Positions 10,701 to 20,838 of a DNA stretch of 21,958 bases are shown in pieces (the stretch's first letter is position 1; each line of letters starts with the position of its first letter). The notes beneath the pieces were generated by a model. The model was given only the letters and a program-made list of their open reading frames with translations, did not search any database and had not been told where the DNA came from. Origin of the DNA: Azolla pinnata (lineage: Eukaryota > Streptophyta > Polypodiopsida > Salviniales > Salviniaceae); the NCBI GenBank assembly GCA_037176905.1, contig JBBBWG010030643.1, positions 102,311 through 124,268 on the forward strand, given 5' to 3'. A program made the translations under genes and the position numbers.

Positions 10701-13012
10701 TCAATGAGGAGGGAGGCTCCTCGAGATGACCTGCGATGGGCTACGGAGGACCAGCTGGATGAGCAGGTCGTACAACTTCTGCTTCAAGCAAGCCGTGCGT
10801 TCCTTGAGCAGTTGGCCAGGGCCAGCCGGACTGGCACCACCGACCGACGACGTCCGCCGCCCGGACACAGCACGATCGAGCCAATCGTTGACCCTCTTTA
10901 GATCCGAGAGCACCGTTGACACGATGTCGTTGTTGTCGGGCCAGCACCCAAACTCCATCTGCTGCTGCTGCTTCTTCGTCTTCTTCATCGTCTTCCCACC
11001 CGTAGCTTCCTTGATTGCTATCTTATAGCCGTGCTCCAATGCTTCTTCCACGAACTCGAGGAACCATGCCTCGACATCCTCCTGCAGCTTCTTCGCTAGC
11101 CTCGCCGTCTCCACAAAGCCATTGCCCTTGGCCCACTCCACAAGCTTCCCAGAAGCGGAAGACGAAGATGCCGAAGAAGCAGGGTATCCTCTGCATCCTC
11201 CTCCTGCAGATGCATCATCATCATCATTGTCACCATGGCTAGCACCGAGCTTCTGCTTCGATGGTGTCTTCGGCACTTGGGCAATTGTGAACAGAGGACC
11301 AGCATCGCCGCCGCCATGAGCTGGAGATTCTGAAGTGCCCATCACCCTGTTCTTGCAGCACTCTCCATCCCACCTGTCCCTTGGGGGAGAAGATCTCGAA
11401 TGCATCATTGATGCTGCTTGGCCCCTGCTCGATGATGATGATGATGATGATGATGAGGAGGAGGAGGATGGATATGGTGTCTTCAATCCACTCCCGATCG
11501 CTGCATTCACCCATGAGCCTGCGCAGCGAGCCCTCTCCTCCCACACCGCACTGTTCTCGTCATTCTCCTCCTCCTGATCTCTTCTCCTTCGGACGGCCAT
11601 GGACCTCGCCTCTGCCATTGCATCTGCCACAGATCTAGCTTCGACCACAGCTTCATGCAGGCTGAAGAACCGATCCACCGATGGCCCTGGATTGCTGGCC
11701 CTCGCCGCTGCACACAACTCCGCAAACTCGCTGATGGCGCAGAACAGCAGTACAGGTTTAGTTCGGATTGTAAGAGGTTTTGCGTTTCGAGAGGGCCCAG
11801 ACCAGAATCACTGGTTTAGGGTATGATATTCACTCGCTCACCTCAAGCATCGTATGATGCTTCGGGTTGTCGATGCCTCCTGCAACGCCTCCGATGCCGC
11901 AAATGTCGCAGCTTCGCATCTCTGCATAGCTTTCTGAGCAAAAAAAGAAGTTACATGATTTGATTCGGTTTATCGATCCCATTTCCAAGCTCAACAGACG
12001 TATTCTTTGATTTCCGAACACAGTGAGAATCGCAGAGCTCATTCATACAGACCTTTGCCAGAGCCGGGAGGCCCACCGGTAGCATCTCCAAGGTTTTGCT
12101 TCGTTTCTCTGATTTTCTACCTCCGCTGTTCTGCGCCTCCACGGGGAGAGGCGAGAGAATATCGGGCTCAAGCCGTGCAAAGGTCTTTCCGACAGGGGTA
12201 GACATTGTTGATCCGCCTATGGCAGATCTCAGGCTATGCTTTGCTTGCTCTTCCTGCAACAAACCCCCCATGTAACAGATGATGTGAATGACTAGATTCA
12301 TGGCATTGTTTGTGATACAAAGAAAGGAACGATGGCCTCACAGGTGAATCGTCTTCTTTGAAGCAGTAATTCTCGTCTCTGAACTGCACGATCGGAGGAG
12401 ACGATGGATCTGAAGCTGTTCCGTGGTGCGAGGATCGATTCGTTTCCATGGCCATCTCCCCCGATTTTCCCTTGCTAACAGATGATACAGATTTCCTGAT
12501 AGAATTGCTACAGGTGAGGACCTTCACCTCTTCTTTAGCCGTACTACCGGATCCTCTCTGGCTGAGCTTACCCACACTGGCAGCTCTTTTGAGAGCAGGG
12601 GAAGACTGTCTGGAGCTCTTAGCCATAGCTGGAGCTTCAGAAGAGGGAGGAAAAGAAGGGGAGGGGGGCGGTGCAAGTCTCCTTGCCGATTTCCTCACAT
12701 CAGGGCTAGGTTTCGAAGCCTTATCGCGGCCACTCACGCCTTTCTCAAGGAAAAGAGAGCTCCTGACAGAGGAATCCCTGGCAGGAGAAGCAGAGACAGA
12801 TCTGGACTGAGGAGCAGGTGAGAATTCAGGGAAGATCTTCGTCCTCGCAGCGGAGGGAGCAGCGAGTCTCTGCTCATCTTTGCTCTTCGCATCTGTGTTG
12901 CCTCCGACGATCGACCACGAGGCTCTCTCTGCATTCCTCCTCGAGCGAGAAGCAGTAGCTGGGCTAGGGCAAACCCTAGGGCTGGAGAATTCATGGCAAT
13001 TCGAGGAAGAAG

Positions 13013-13043
<31 letters not shown>

Positions 13044-13514
13044 GCTGTCTATCTTGATCTTCAGCCGAGCTTCAGGTCCAATGGAGCATCGCCTCTTTGC
13101 AGAGGGATCGAGCTGCTTGTCGGGGTTGAGAAAGAGGAGATTCTCCTCCGACAAGCTGATCTCGGCAGGCTGTCCGATGAGAGCTTGCTTGCCAGGGACA
13201 GGGAGAACTCCTCTGAGCACAGGAACAGGCGAGCCAGAATCGAGGCCTTCCACTTGGATGAGCTGCCCGATCTGGAGCTTGTTGGAGAGGATGAGATGGC
13301 CCTGCTCCTCGGCAAGCGCCATGTAGGCGGAGTGGGAGGAATCAGAGACCTTGATGAAGAAGCCTCGGCAAGGGCGCAGGTGGTCGGATCCAGAGATGGC
13401 GGGGACGATGCCGACGACCTGCAGGAACGCGGATCGGTGCGCGCCGGCGACGCGGGCGTCGGAGCCGACGTTGTGGAGAAGCTTCTGGAGGATGCCGGGA
13501 GTGAGAGAAGCCAT
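10701..13514 (-). CDS. DUF936 family protein, four exons
   Basis: Exons in coding order are 13514-12342, 12253-12053, 11933-11842 and 11730-10701. Phases agree and give 831 aa. The N-terminal block ([13 protein letters not shown], about 1-115) has the plant DUF936 signature, including [38 protein letters not shown] and PVPVLRGV; the fold resembles a nucleic-acid-binding OB-type barrel, although biochemistry is not established. The middle is long, Ser/Pro/Arg-rich and probably disordered, with a Ser run at about 157-172. The central helix [20 protein letters not shown] (459-478) and the C-terminal block (about 684-815: [25 protein letters not shown], and the [19 protein letters not shown] helix) are also family-typical. 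A second run of about 14 Ser lies near 577-590. Exon 4 is notably GC-rich. The gene is intact. Confidence 0.9.
11431..11469 (+). repeat. Trinucleotide repeat (GAT)n/(GAG)n encoding a Ser run
   Basis: Tandem GAT units, then GAG units, on the plus strand read as TCA/ATC-phase serine codons in the minus-strand DUF936 exon 4. The run encodes about 14 consecutive Ser. Confidence 0.85.
13004..13042 (+). repeat. Trinucleotide repeat (GAA)n encoding a Ser run
   Basis: About 13 GAA units lie inside exon 1 of the DUF936 gene. On the coding strand they read as TCT serine codons, just after the conserved N-terminal block. Confidence 0.88.
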
Positions 13515-13548
13515 GGCTGGCGGCTATGGAAAGGAAGCTCTGTTCTGC

Positions 13549-13596
13549 TCTCTTCTCTTCTCTTCTCTTCTCTTCTCTTCTCTTCTCTTCTCTTCT
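13549..13596 (+). repeat. Pentanucleotide microsatellite (TCTTC)n just upstream of the DUF936 ATG
   Basis: Nine or more perfect TCTTC units begin about 35 bp upstream of the DUF936 start codon. On the transcribed strand this is (GAAGA)n, a purine-only tract in the probable 5' UTR. GAGA-like tracts in plant leaders can bind BASIC PENTACYSTEINE proteins; that role is inference. Confidence 0.92.
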
Positions 13597-13816
13597 GTTT
13601 TGTTCTGTTTACCTGGTAAGTAAGTAAGTCTCTGTCGACAGAGACGACGCAGGAATTTGAACTGGTTTCTGCGGGTCAAGGGGAAAAACAAAGAGCCGTT
13701 GGAAAGCGGCCCTTTGAATTTTTCTGCCGGACAAGTGTGAAACCACCACGCACTTGCGTCAATTCGCAGGACAACCCAATGATTATTGACGAGTAATGCT
13801 ACATATGTAAAAGAGC

Positions 13817-13822
13817 CACGTG
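13817..13822. promoter_or_regulatory. G-box CACGTG upstream of the DUF936 gene
   Basis: The palindrome CACGTG sits about 300 bp upstream of the start codon and 9 bp from the telomere-type hexamers. G-boxes bind plant bZIP and bHLH factors. Activity is unproven. Confidence 0.35.
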
Positions 13823-13825
13823 TAG

Positions 13826-13867
13826 CCCCAACCCTAACCCTAACCCTAACCCTAACCCTAACCCTAG
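13826..13867 (+). repeat. Interstitial telomere-type repeat, five perfect CCCTAA hexamers
   Basis: Perfect CCCTAA units run from 13832 to 13861, flanked by CCCCAA on the left and CCCTAG on the right. The unit is the six-base form, not the seven-base CCCTAAA of most plants. Confidence 0.9.
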
Positions 13868-14033
13868 CCTTACCTCGGTTTGAGTTAGCATATAGTTGGA
13901 TCTCTTTCGAGATGTTATCTACATCCACATGTCGCAATCCTTGAACCTTGTTCAACCTTTTCACAATCATCCCAAAGCGCTTGAAGTTTGGCTAGCTAGA
14001 TATCTCTAAACTGCTCCTTTTGATTCTTTGCGA

Positions 14034-14122
14034 GGGTTTAGGGTTTAGAGATTAGGGTCGAAGGTCAAGGGTTTGGGGTTTAGGGTTTAGGGTTTTAAGA
14101 GGGTTTTAGGGTTTTTTAGGTT
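14034..14122 (+). repeat. Degenerate TTTAGGG interstitial telomere-type repeat
   Basis: Several GGGTTTAGGG-type units, with variants such as GGGTTTGGGG and GGGTTTTAGG, lie about 170 bp from the CCCTAA array and in the opposite strand sense. The seven-base unit is the usual plant telomere type. Confidence 0.8.
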
Positions 14123-15219
14123 TAGAGTGTATTGCGAATTTCTAAATCTGCTCAACCTCCATTGGCTTGACCTTCCTCGGATCTTCCCCTCGAATCCATG
14201 TTTAGCCACTTCGAGCAAGTGTTGCACGTTGGCTTCTTGCAATTTCTGACTATGCCAACACCAACTCTTCCTTGAGCCACCTTCTTATTACAATTTCACG
14301 GTCCCCATCATAGTGTTGTCTTTGCTTTGTCAACTAGCTCTTTGCCTGCCCCGGTATGGACTTGCGATAACCCTTTTTCAAGATTTGGCCTCTTTTCCTT
14401 GTCCACTAGTTCCGTTGCTACTTCTTGTTCTCCTTGCATTTGTCATTTTGACTCTTATTGGAATCTTTCTGAATTTGACCAAGTCCCATATATAATTGGA
14501 CAATACTTCATTGACTCCGTCCATGCCTTGACTAAATTTGGCTCCTATTCATCTCATTGTTCCGTAATTAACGGAGCAATCTATTCTTGTGAATGTTCTT
14601 TAGCCTTTTGCCCATGCAGTGTTTTTGGACCTTTCCCTCTTAAGGGAGTCTTTAGTAGCCAACATTGCTACATGGTGAGCTAAGAAGGCGATGAAAAGAA
14701 TGTGCTAGCAATGTTGGCTCCACTAACATGCATGCCCTCTTACTATCACTTCCCCTACAACTAAGGAGAACTAGCCTAGCTATTCAAGAACTGCTCTAAA
14801 AAGGTATAAAACCATTTGGGAGTGATCACTCAACAAAGTGTAAATTCAATCCATGACTTGATGATCTATTGGATATAAAGAATACTCCTTCAATTTTTGG
14901 TTTCTAGTTACTAGGAGATTCCACTCAAGCCTGAAGGACGTCAACAAAAAGGCAGCAGCCTCTTCCAATTCATTCAAATGTCATTAAACTTTATGGACCA
15001 ATGTAAGTTGTTCTAACAAAAAATCGATAGCAACTTCAGAGACTCGAAGTCTTTCATATTCCATATCGTTTCGCGTTTAAGCAAAAAGTTTCAAAGTTTA
15101 AATATTAAATGCGATATCGGAGAAATTGAAAAGAATATCTTTCTAAATTAAAGAATCAAATTTTTATTCTAGATTTAACAATATACAATTTCAAACTTCT
15201 AGGATACTAGGGTTTAAAG

Positions 15220-18200
15220 TTCAATTTTTGAAACTCAGGGAGAGAGACACGATTAAATTTGATATCAGATTTTAGAGTTCAAACACTTGAATCTAAGCAA
15301 TTGTAGTAAGCTATCATATGATAACAAGAAGTTAGAATTTTCAAACTCAGGGTGATAGATAGACACGATTGAAAAAGTAAAGTTATGTCAGAAATGAGGT
15401 AGGGACATATAAGGGCGGCTACTTCATCAAGAGGCTCATAATTTCCTTGTGTGATATTGGATTTAAGAGTTCAAACTCTTGAATTAAAGGAATTACAGTA
15501 GGCTATTATATGGAACAAAAAAGTTTGAATTTTGAAACTCAGGGCTAGAGACTAGACTCGAAAAATAAAGCCATGTCAGAAATAAATAAGGAATGGACAA
15601 TGGCGACTGCCTGCATCAAGAAGCCCATAGTTTCCTCGGGTGTAATCAAATTTCAGAGTTTGAACACTTGAATCAAAGTTATCGCAATAAGATATCATAT
15701 AGCACAAAAAAGTTTAAATTTTTTAAACTCAGGGCAATAGACACGACCTAAAAACAAAATTTGTTTTAGAAATGAGCAAGGGATCAAAGGCGATTGCCTT
15801 AAGGGCGATCGTGATTAAGGGCGATTGCCTTAATCACAAAGCTCATAGCTCCCTCATGTGATATCGGATTTAAGAGTTCAAACACTTAAATTAAAGCCAT
15901 TATAGTAAGGCATTATATAGGACAAAAATGTTTGAATTTTGAAGCTTAGGGCGAGAGACAAGGCTTAAAAAGTAAAGCCATGTCACAAATGAGGAAATGT
16001 AAAAAACGGGCGACTGTCTTCATAAAAAACATCATAGCTCCCCTGTGTGATATCGGATTTCAGAGATCAAACACTTGAATCAAAGCTATCATAGCAAGCC
16101 ATCATACGACACAAAAAAGTTTGAATTTTGAAACTCAAACCGAGAGACATGGCTGAAAAAGTAAAGCTATGTCAGAAATGAGGAAGGGACAGACAAGGGC
16201 GAGTGCATTGATAAAAAAGCTCATAGCTCCCTCGTGTGATATTTGATTTCAGAGTACAAACATTTGAATCAAAGTCATCGCAACAACCTATCGTATGACA
16301 CATAATAGTTTTAATTTTGAAACTCGGGGCGAGAGACATGGCTTAAAAAATAAAGCTATGTCAAGAATGAGGAAGGGAAAAGTAGGGGTGACTACATTCA
16401 TAAAAAAGCTCATAGCTCCTTGGTTTGATATTGGATTTTAGAGTTCAAACACTTGACTTATAGCCATTGCAGCAAGCTATTAGATGGTACAAAAAAGTTT
16501 GATTTTTGAAACTCAGGGCGAGAGACATGGTTGAAAAAGTAAAGTTGTATTAGAAATGAGGGACAGACGAGGGCGATTGTCTTCATAAAAAACCTCATAG
16601 CTCCCTCGTGTGATATCGAATTTTAGAGTCAAAGACCTAAATTAAAGCTATCGTACCAAGCTATCCTATGACACAAAAAAGTTTGAATTTTGAAACTTAG
16701 GGTGAGAGACACAACTAAAAACGTAAAACTGTCTGAGAAATGAGGAAAGGACATACAAAGGCAACTACCTTCATAAAAAAGCTCATAACTCCCTCGTGTG
16801 ATATCGAATCTTAGAGTTCAAAGACTTGATTGAAAACAATCGTAGCAAACTATCATATGGCATAAAAAAGTTTGAATTTTTAAAACTTCGGGCGAGAGAT
16901 AGGGTTGAAAAAGTAAAGCTGTGTCAGAAATGAGGAAGGGACAAACAAGGGCGACTGCCATCATGAAAAAGCTCATACCTCCCTAGTGTGATATAGGATT
17001 TCACATTTAACAGTTCAAACACTTGAATCAAAGTCGTCGTAGAAAGCTATTATATTGCACAAAGAAGTTTTAATTTTGAAACTCAGGCCAAGAGACACAG
17101 CTCAAAAATTAAAGTTGTGTCAGAAATGAGGAAGGGACAGACCAAGGTGATTGCCTTCATCAAAAAGCTCATAGCTCCCTCATGTGACATCGGATTTTAG
17201 AATTCGAAAACACTTGAATCAAAGCCATTGCAGGAAGCTATCATATGGCACAAAAAAGTTTGAAATTTGAAACTAAGGGCGAGAGACAACAAAGAAACTA
17301 AAGGTGTGTCTGAAATGATAAGGGACAGATGGGGTTGACTACATCAAAAAGCTCATAGCTCTCTCGTGTGATATGGAATTTTGAGGGTTCAAACACTAGA
17401 ATCCAAGTCATTGTAGTAGGCTATGGTATGACAAAAAAATTTGAATTTTGAAACTCGGGGCGAGAGAACAGTTGAAAAAGTAAAGTTGTGTTAGAAATGA
17501 GGAAGGGATAGACCAGGGCGACTGCCTTCATAGAATAGCTCATATCTCCCTCACGTCATATCAGATTTTAGAGTTCGAACACGTGAATCAAAGCCATCGT
17601 ATGAAGCTATCATATGACACAAAAAAGTTTAAAATTTGAAACTCAAGGCGAGGGAACGGTTAAAAAAGTAAAGCTGTGTTAGAAATGAGGAAGCGACAGA
17701 CCAGGGCGACTGCCATCATAAAAAAGCTCATAGCTACTTCTTGTGATATCGGATTTTAGAGCTCAAAAACTTGAATCAAAGCCATCGTAGTAAGCTATCA
17801 TATGACATAAAAAAGTTTGAATTTTGAAACTCATTGCGAGAGACACGACTAAGGAAGTAAAGCTCCGTGAGAAATGATCAAGGGACAGACAAGCGCAAGA
17901 GACTTTATCAAACTTGGAACTTGCTTGTGTGATATTAAATTTAAGAGTTCAAACACTTGAATAAAAGCCATCATAGTAAGCTATTACACAGTACAAAAAA
18001 GTTTGAATTTTGAAATGTAGGGCGACATGCATGACTAAAAAAGTAAAAGTGTGTCAGAAATGAGGAAGGGACAGAAATGGGTGACTGCCTTCATCAAGAA
18101 CCTCATAACTTCCTTGTGTGATATCGGATGTCAAAGTTCTAACACTTCAATCAAAGCCATGGCAGTAAGCTATAATACTGCACAAGAAAGTTTGAATTTT

Positions 18201-18548
18201 TGAAAGTTAGGGTGAGACACATGACTGAAAAAGTAAAGATATAATATTAGAAATGAGGAAGGTATCATATGGGACAAAAAAGTTTGCATTTTAAAACTTA
18301 TGATGAGAGACAAGACTAAAAAAGTAAAGCTCTGCTAGAAATGAGGAAGGGACAAACATGGGCGACTGCCTTCATCAAGAAGCTCATAACTTCCTCGTGT
18401 GATATTGAATTTGGAAGTTCTAACACTTGAATCAAACCCATCACAATAACCTATCATATTGCACAAAAAAGTTTGAAGTTTAGATAGGGGCAATGGCCTT
18501 CATCAAAAAGCTCAGCTTCCTCGTGTGATATCAGATTTCAAGAGTTTA
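15220..18548 (+). repeat. Satellite array, left arm: about 18 units of ~190 bp, forward orientation
   Basis: The anchor GATATCGGATTT (or a close variant) recurs at about 15261, 15453, 15641, 15860, 16049, 16239, 16427, 16611, 16800, 16990, 17187, 17370, 17558, 17745, 17930, 18120, 18401 and 18527. Most steps are 183-197 bp. Each unit then contains TTCAAACACTTGAATCAAAG, CAAAAAAGTTTGAATTTTGA, a GGGCGAGAGACA block, AAAAAGTAAAG, a GTCAGAAATGAGGAAGGGAC block and AAAAGCTCATAGCTCCCTC. Units are 75-90% alike by eye. More decayed copies may start near 15060. No long ORF is conserved between units, so this is non-coding tandem DNA. Confidence 0.93.
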
Positions 18549-18576
18549 TGTTAGCTTCCTGTGAGGGTTTCGATTC
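18549..18576. other. Inversion junction between satellite arms
   Basis: To the left, the array reads CATCAAAAAGCTC then GTGTGATATCAGATTTC. To the right, the same unit appears as its reverse complement, GAAATCCGATATCAC then GAGCTTTTTGGTG. The two half-sites are separated by roughly 25-30 bp of sequence that breaks the repeat register. Confidence 0.85.
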
Positions 18577-20838
18577 AAGAGTTTGAGCTCTGAAATCCGA
18601 TATCACATGAAAGAGCTATGAGCTTTTTGGTGAAGGGAGTTGTCTTGGTCGACCCCTTCCTCAGTTCTGACACGTCTTTACTTTTTCAGCCATTTTTCTC
18701 GCCCTAAGTTTCAGAATCCAAATTTTTTTGAGCCATTGCATAGCTTGCTTTTTTGCGCTTCGAGTCAAGGTAAAAAACTCGTAAATGTGATATCGCACGA
18801 GGGAGCTATAAGCTTTTTCTGGTGAAGGCAGTTGCCCTGGTCGGTCCCTTCCTCAGTTCTGACACATCTTCACTTTTTCAGCCGTTTCTCTCACCCTGAG
18901 TTCCAGAATCCAAATTTTCTCATGCCATTGCATAGCTTGCTCTCTTGCCCGTGCATTTAAGCTAAAAAACTCGAAAATCCGATATCGTTCGAAGGAGCTA
19001 TGAGTTTTTTTTTGTGAAGGTAGTCGCCCTCATCGGTCCCTTCCTCAGTTCTGACAGATCTTCACTTTTTAAGCCGTTCCTCTCGCCCTGAGTTTCAGAA
19101 TCCAAACTTTTCTTTGCCATTGCATAGCCTGCTCTCTTCACGCTAAAAAACTCGGAAATCCGATAATGCACGAGGGAGCTATGAGCTTTTTCTGGTGAAT
19201 GTAGTCGCCCTCATCGGTCCCTTCCTCAGTTCAGACACAACTTCACTTTTTCACCCGTTTCTCTCGCCTTGAGTTTCAGAATCCAAACCTTTTTGTGCCA
19301 TTGCATACCTTACTCTGTTATGTGCAAATTCAAGCAAAAAATCTTGGAAATCCGATATTGCACGAGGGAGTTATGAGCTTTTTCTAGTGAAGGCAGTCGC
19401 CCAGGTCGGTCCCTTCCTCAGATCTGACACATCTTGACTTTTTCAGTCGTTTCTGTTGCCCTGAGGGTCAAAATCCAAAATGTTTTGTGCCAGTGCATAG
19501 CCTGCTCTTTTGCGCGTACATTCAAGCTAAAAAACTCAGAAATGTGATATCACACGAGGGAGCTACGAGCTTTTTCTAGTAAAGGTTGTCGCCCTGGTCG
19601 GTCCCTTCATTAGTTCTGACACATCTTTACTTTTTCAACCGTTTCTCTGACGCTGAATTTCAGAACCCAAACTTTTCTATGGCATTGTATAGCTTGCTCT
19701 ATTGCGTGCATATTCAAACAAAAAAACCCAGAAATCCGATATCGTATGAGGGAGCTATGAGCTTTTTCAGGTGAAGCCTAGTCCTGCCCGGTCCCTTCCT
19801 TAGACGTTCTGACACATCTTCACTTTTTCACCCGTTTCTCTCGCCATGAGTTTCAAAATCCAAACTTTCTTGTATCTTTGTGTAACTTGCTCTCTTGCGC
19901 TTCGATTCAACCAAAAAACTCGGAAATCCAATATTGCACGAGGGAGCTATGAGCTTTTTCTGGTGAAGCTTGGTCTTGGCCGGTTCCTTTCCTATAGATG
20001 TTCTGACACATCTTCACTTTTTCAGCTTTTTCTCTCGCCCAGAGTTTCAAAATCCAAACTTTCTTTGCGGTTGCGTAGCTTGCTCTCTTTTGCTTCGATT
20101 CAAGACAAAAAACTAGCAAATCCGAGATCGCATGAGGGAGGTATGGGCTTTTTTAGGTGAAGCCTGGTCCTCGCCAGTCCCTTCCTTAGACGTTTTGACA
20201 CATCTTCACTTTTTTAGCCGTTTCTCTCGCCCTAAGTTTCAAAATCCAACTTTCTTGTGTCTTTGTGTAACTTGCTCTCTTGCGCTTTGAATCAACCAAA
20301 AAACTCAGAAATCCGATATCGACGAGGGAGCTATGAGCTTGTTCTGGTGAAGCCTGGCGTTGGCCGGTCCCTTCCTAAGACGTTCTGACACATCTTCACT
20401 GTTTCAGCTGTTTCTCTCACCCAAAGTTTCAAAATCCAAACTTTCTTGTGCCATTGTGTAGCATGCTCTCTTGTGCTTCGATTCAAGACAAAAAATTGGC
20501 AAATCCGACATCGCTCGAGGGAGGTATGAGCTTTTTCAGGTGAAGCATGGTCCTGGCCGGTCCCTTCCATAGACGTTTTAACACATCTTTACTTTTTCAG
20601 CCGTTTCTCTCGCCCTGAGTTTCAAAATCCAAACTTTCTTGTGTCTTTGTGCAGCTTGCTCTCTTGCGCTTTGATTCAACCAAAAAACTCAGAAATTCGA
20701 TATCGCATGAGGGAGCGATGAGCTTGTTCTGGTGAAGCCTGGTCTTGGCCGGTCCCTTCGTAAGATGTTCTGACACATCTTCACTTTTTCAGCTGTTTCT
20801 CTTGCCTAGAGTTTCAAATCAAAAGTTTCTTGTGCTGT
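18577..20838 (-). repeat. Satellite array, right arm: about 12 units of ~191 bp, inverted orientation
   Basis: Reverse-complement units recur with anchors (GATATC-type) at about 18599, 18789, 18981, 19162, 19353, 19546, 19738, 19930, 20124, 20314, 20507 and 20699. Steps are almost all 190-194 bp. Each unit contains GAGGGAGCTATGAGCTTTTT, a GTCGGTCCCTTCCTCAG block, TTCTGACACATCTTCACTTT and TCAGCCGTTTCTCTCGCCCT. The match to the left arm is clear, but the stretch between the poly-T and GATATC anchors differs consistently, so the arms are distinct subfamilies. The last unit breaks off near 20838. Confidence 0.93.

Larger units (their letters stand above)
13515..15219. other. Upstream region of the DUF936 gene and unassigned DNA
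   Basis: Besides the leader microsatellite, G-box and telomere-type repeats, I see no supportable gene. A 118-codon plus-strand ORF starting at 14327 has no recognisable domain. The part from about 14840 becomes very AT-rich and passes into the satellite array. Confidence 0.45.

Noticed and set aside
10704-11638. Plus-strand ORFs opposite DUF936 exon 4
   Set aside because: The opposite frame contains the recognised conserved C-terminal block; the plus-strand frames are GC-rich shadows.
13524-13970. Minus-strand ORF with an Arg-Val dipeptide run
   Set aside because: The run is the telomere-type hexamer repeat in translation, and the rest spans the leader microsatellite.
13826-14122. Ancient chromosome end fusion
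   Set aside because: A fusion would place the G-rich strand before the C-rich strand; here the order is reversed and the tracts are short and separated.
14327-14683. 118-codon plus-strand ORF in the AT-rich region
   Set aside because: No domain, unusual Ser/Cys/Phe-rich composition, an overlapping frame equally open, and no splice or start context to support it.
15220-18548. Regular spacing suggesting a CRISPR array
   Set aside because: The units are about 190 bp long with similarity over the whole unit, have no unique spacers, and lie in a plant genome context.
18640-20160. Several 60-100 codon ORFs in the right satellite arm with similar peptides
   Set aside because: They are the same repeat unit read in one frame; stops appear in other units, so the similarity reflects DNA repetition, not protein conservation.
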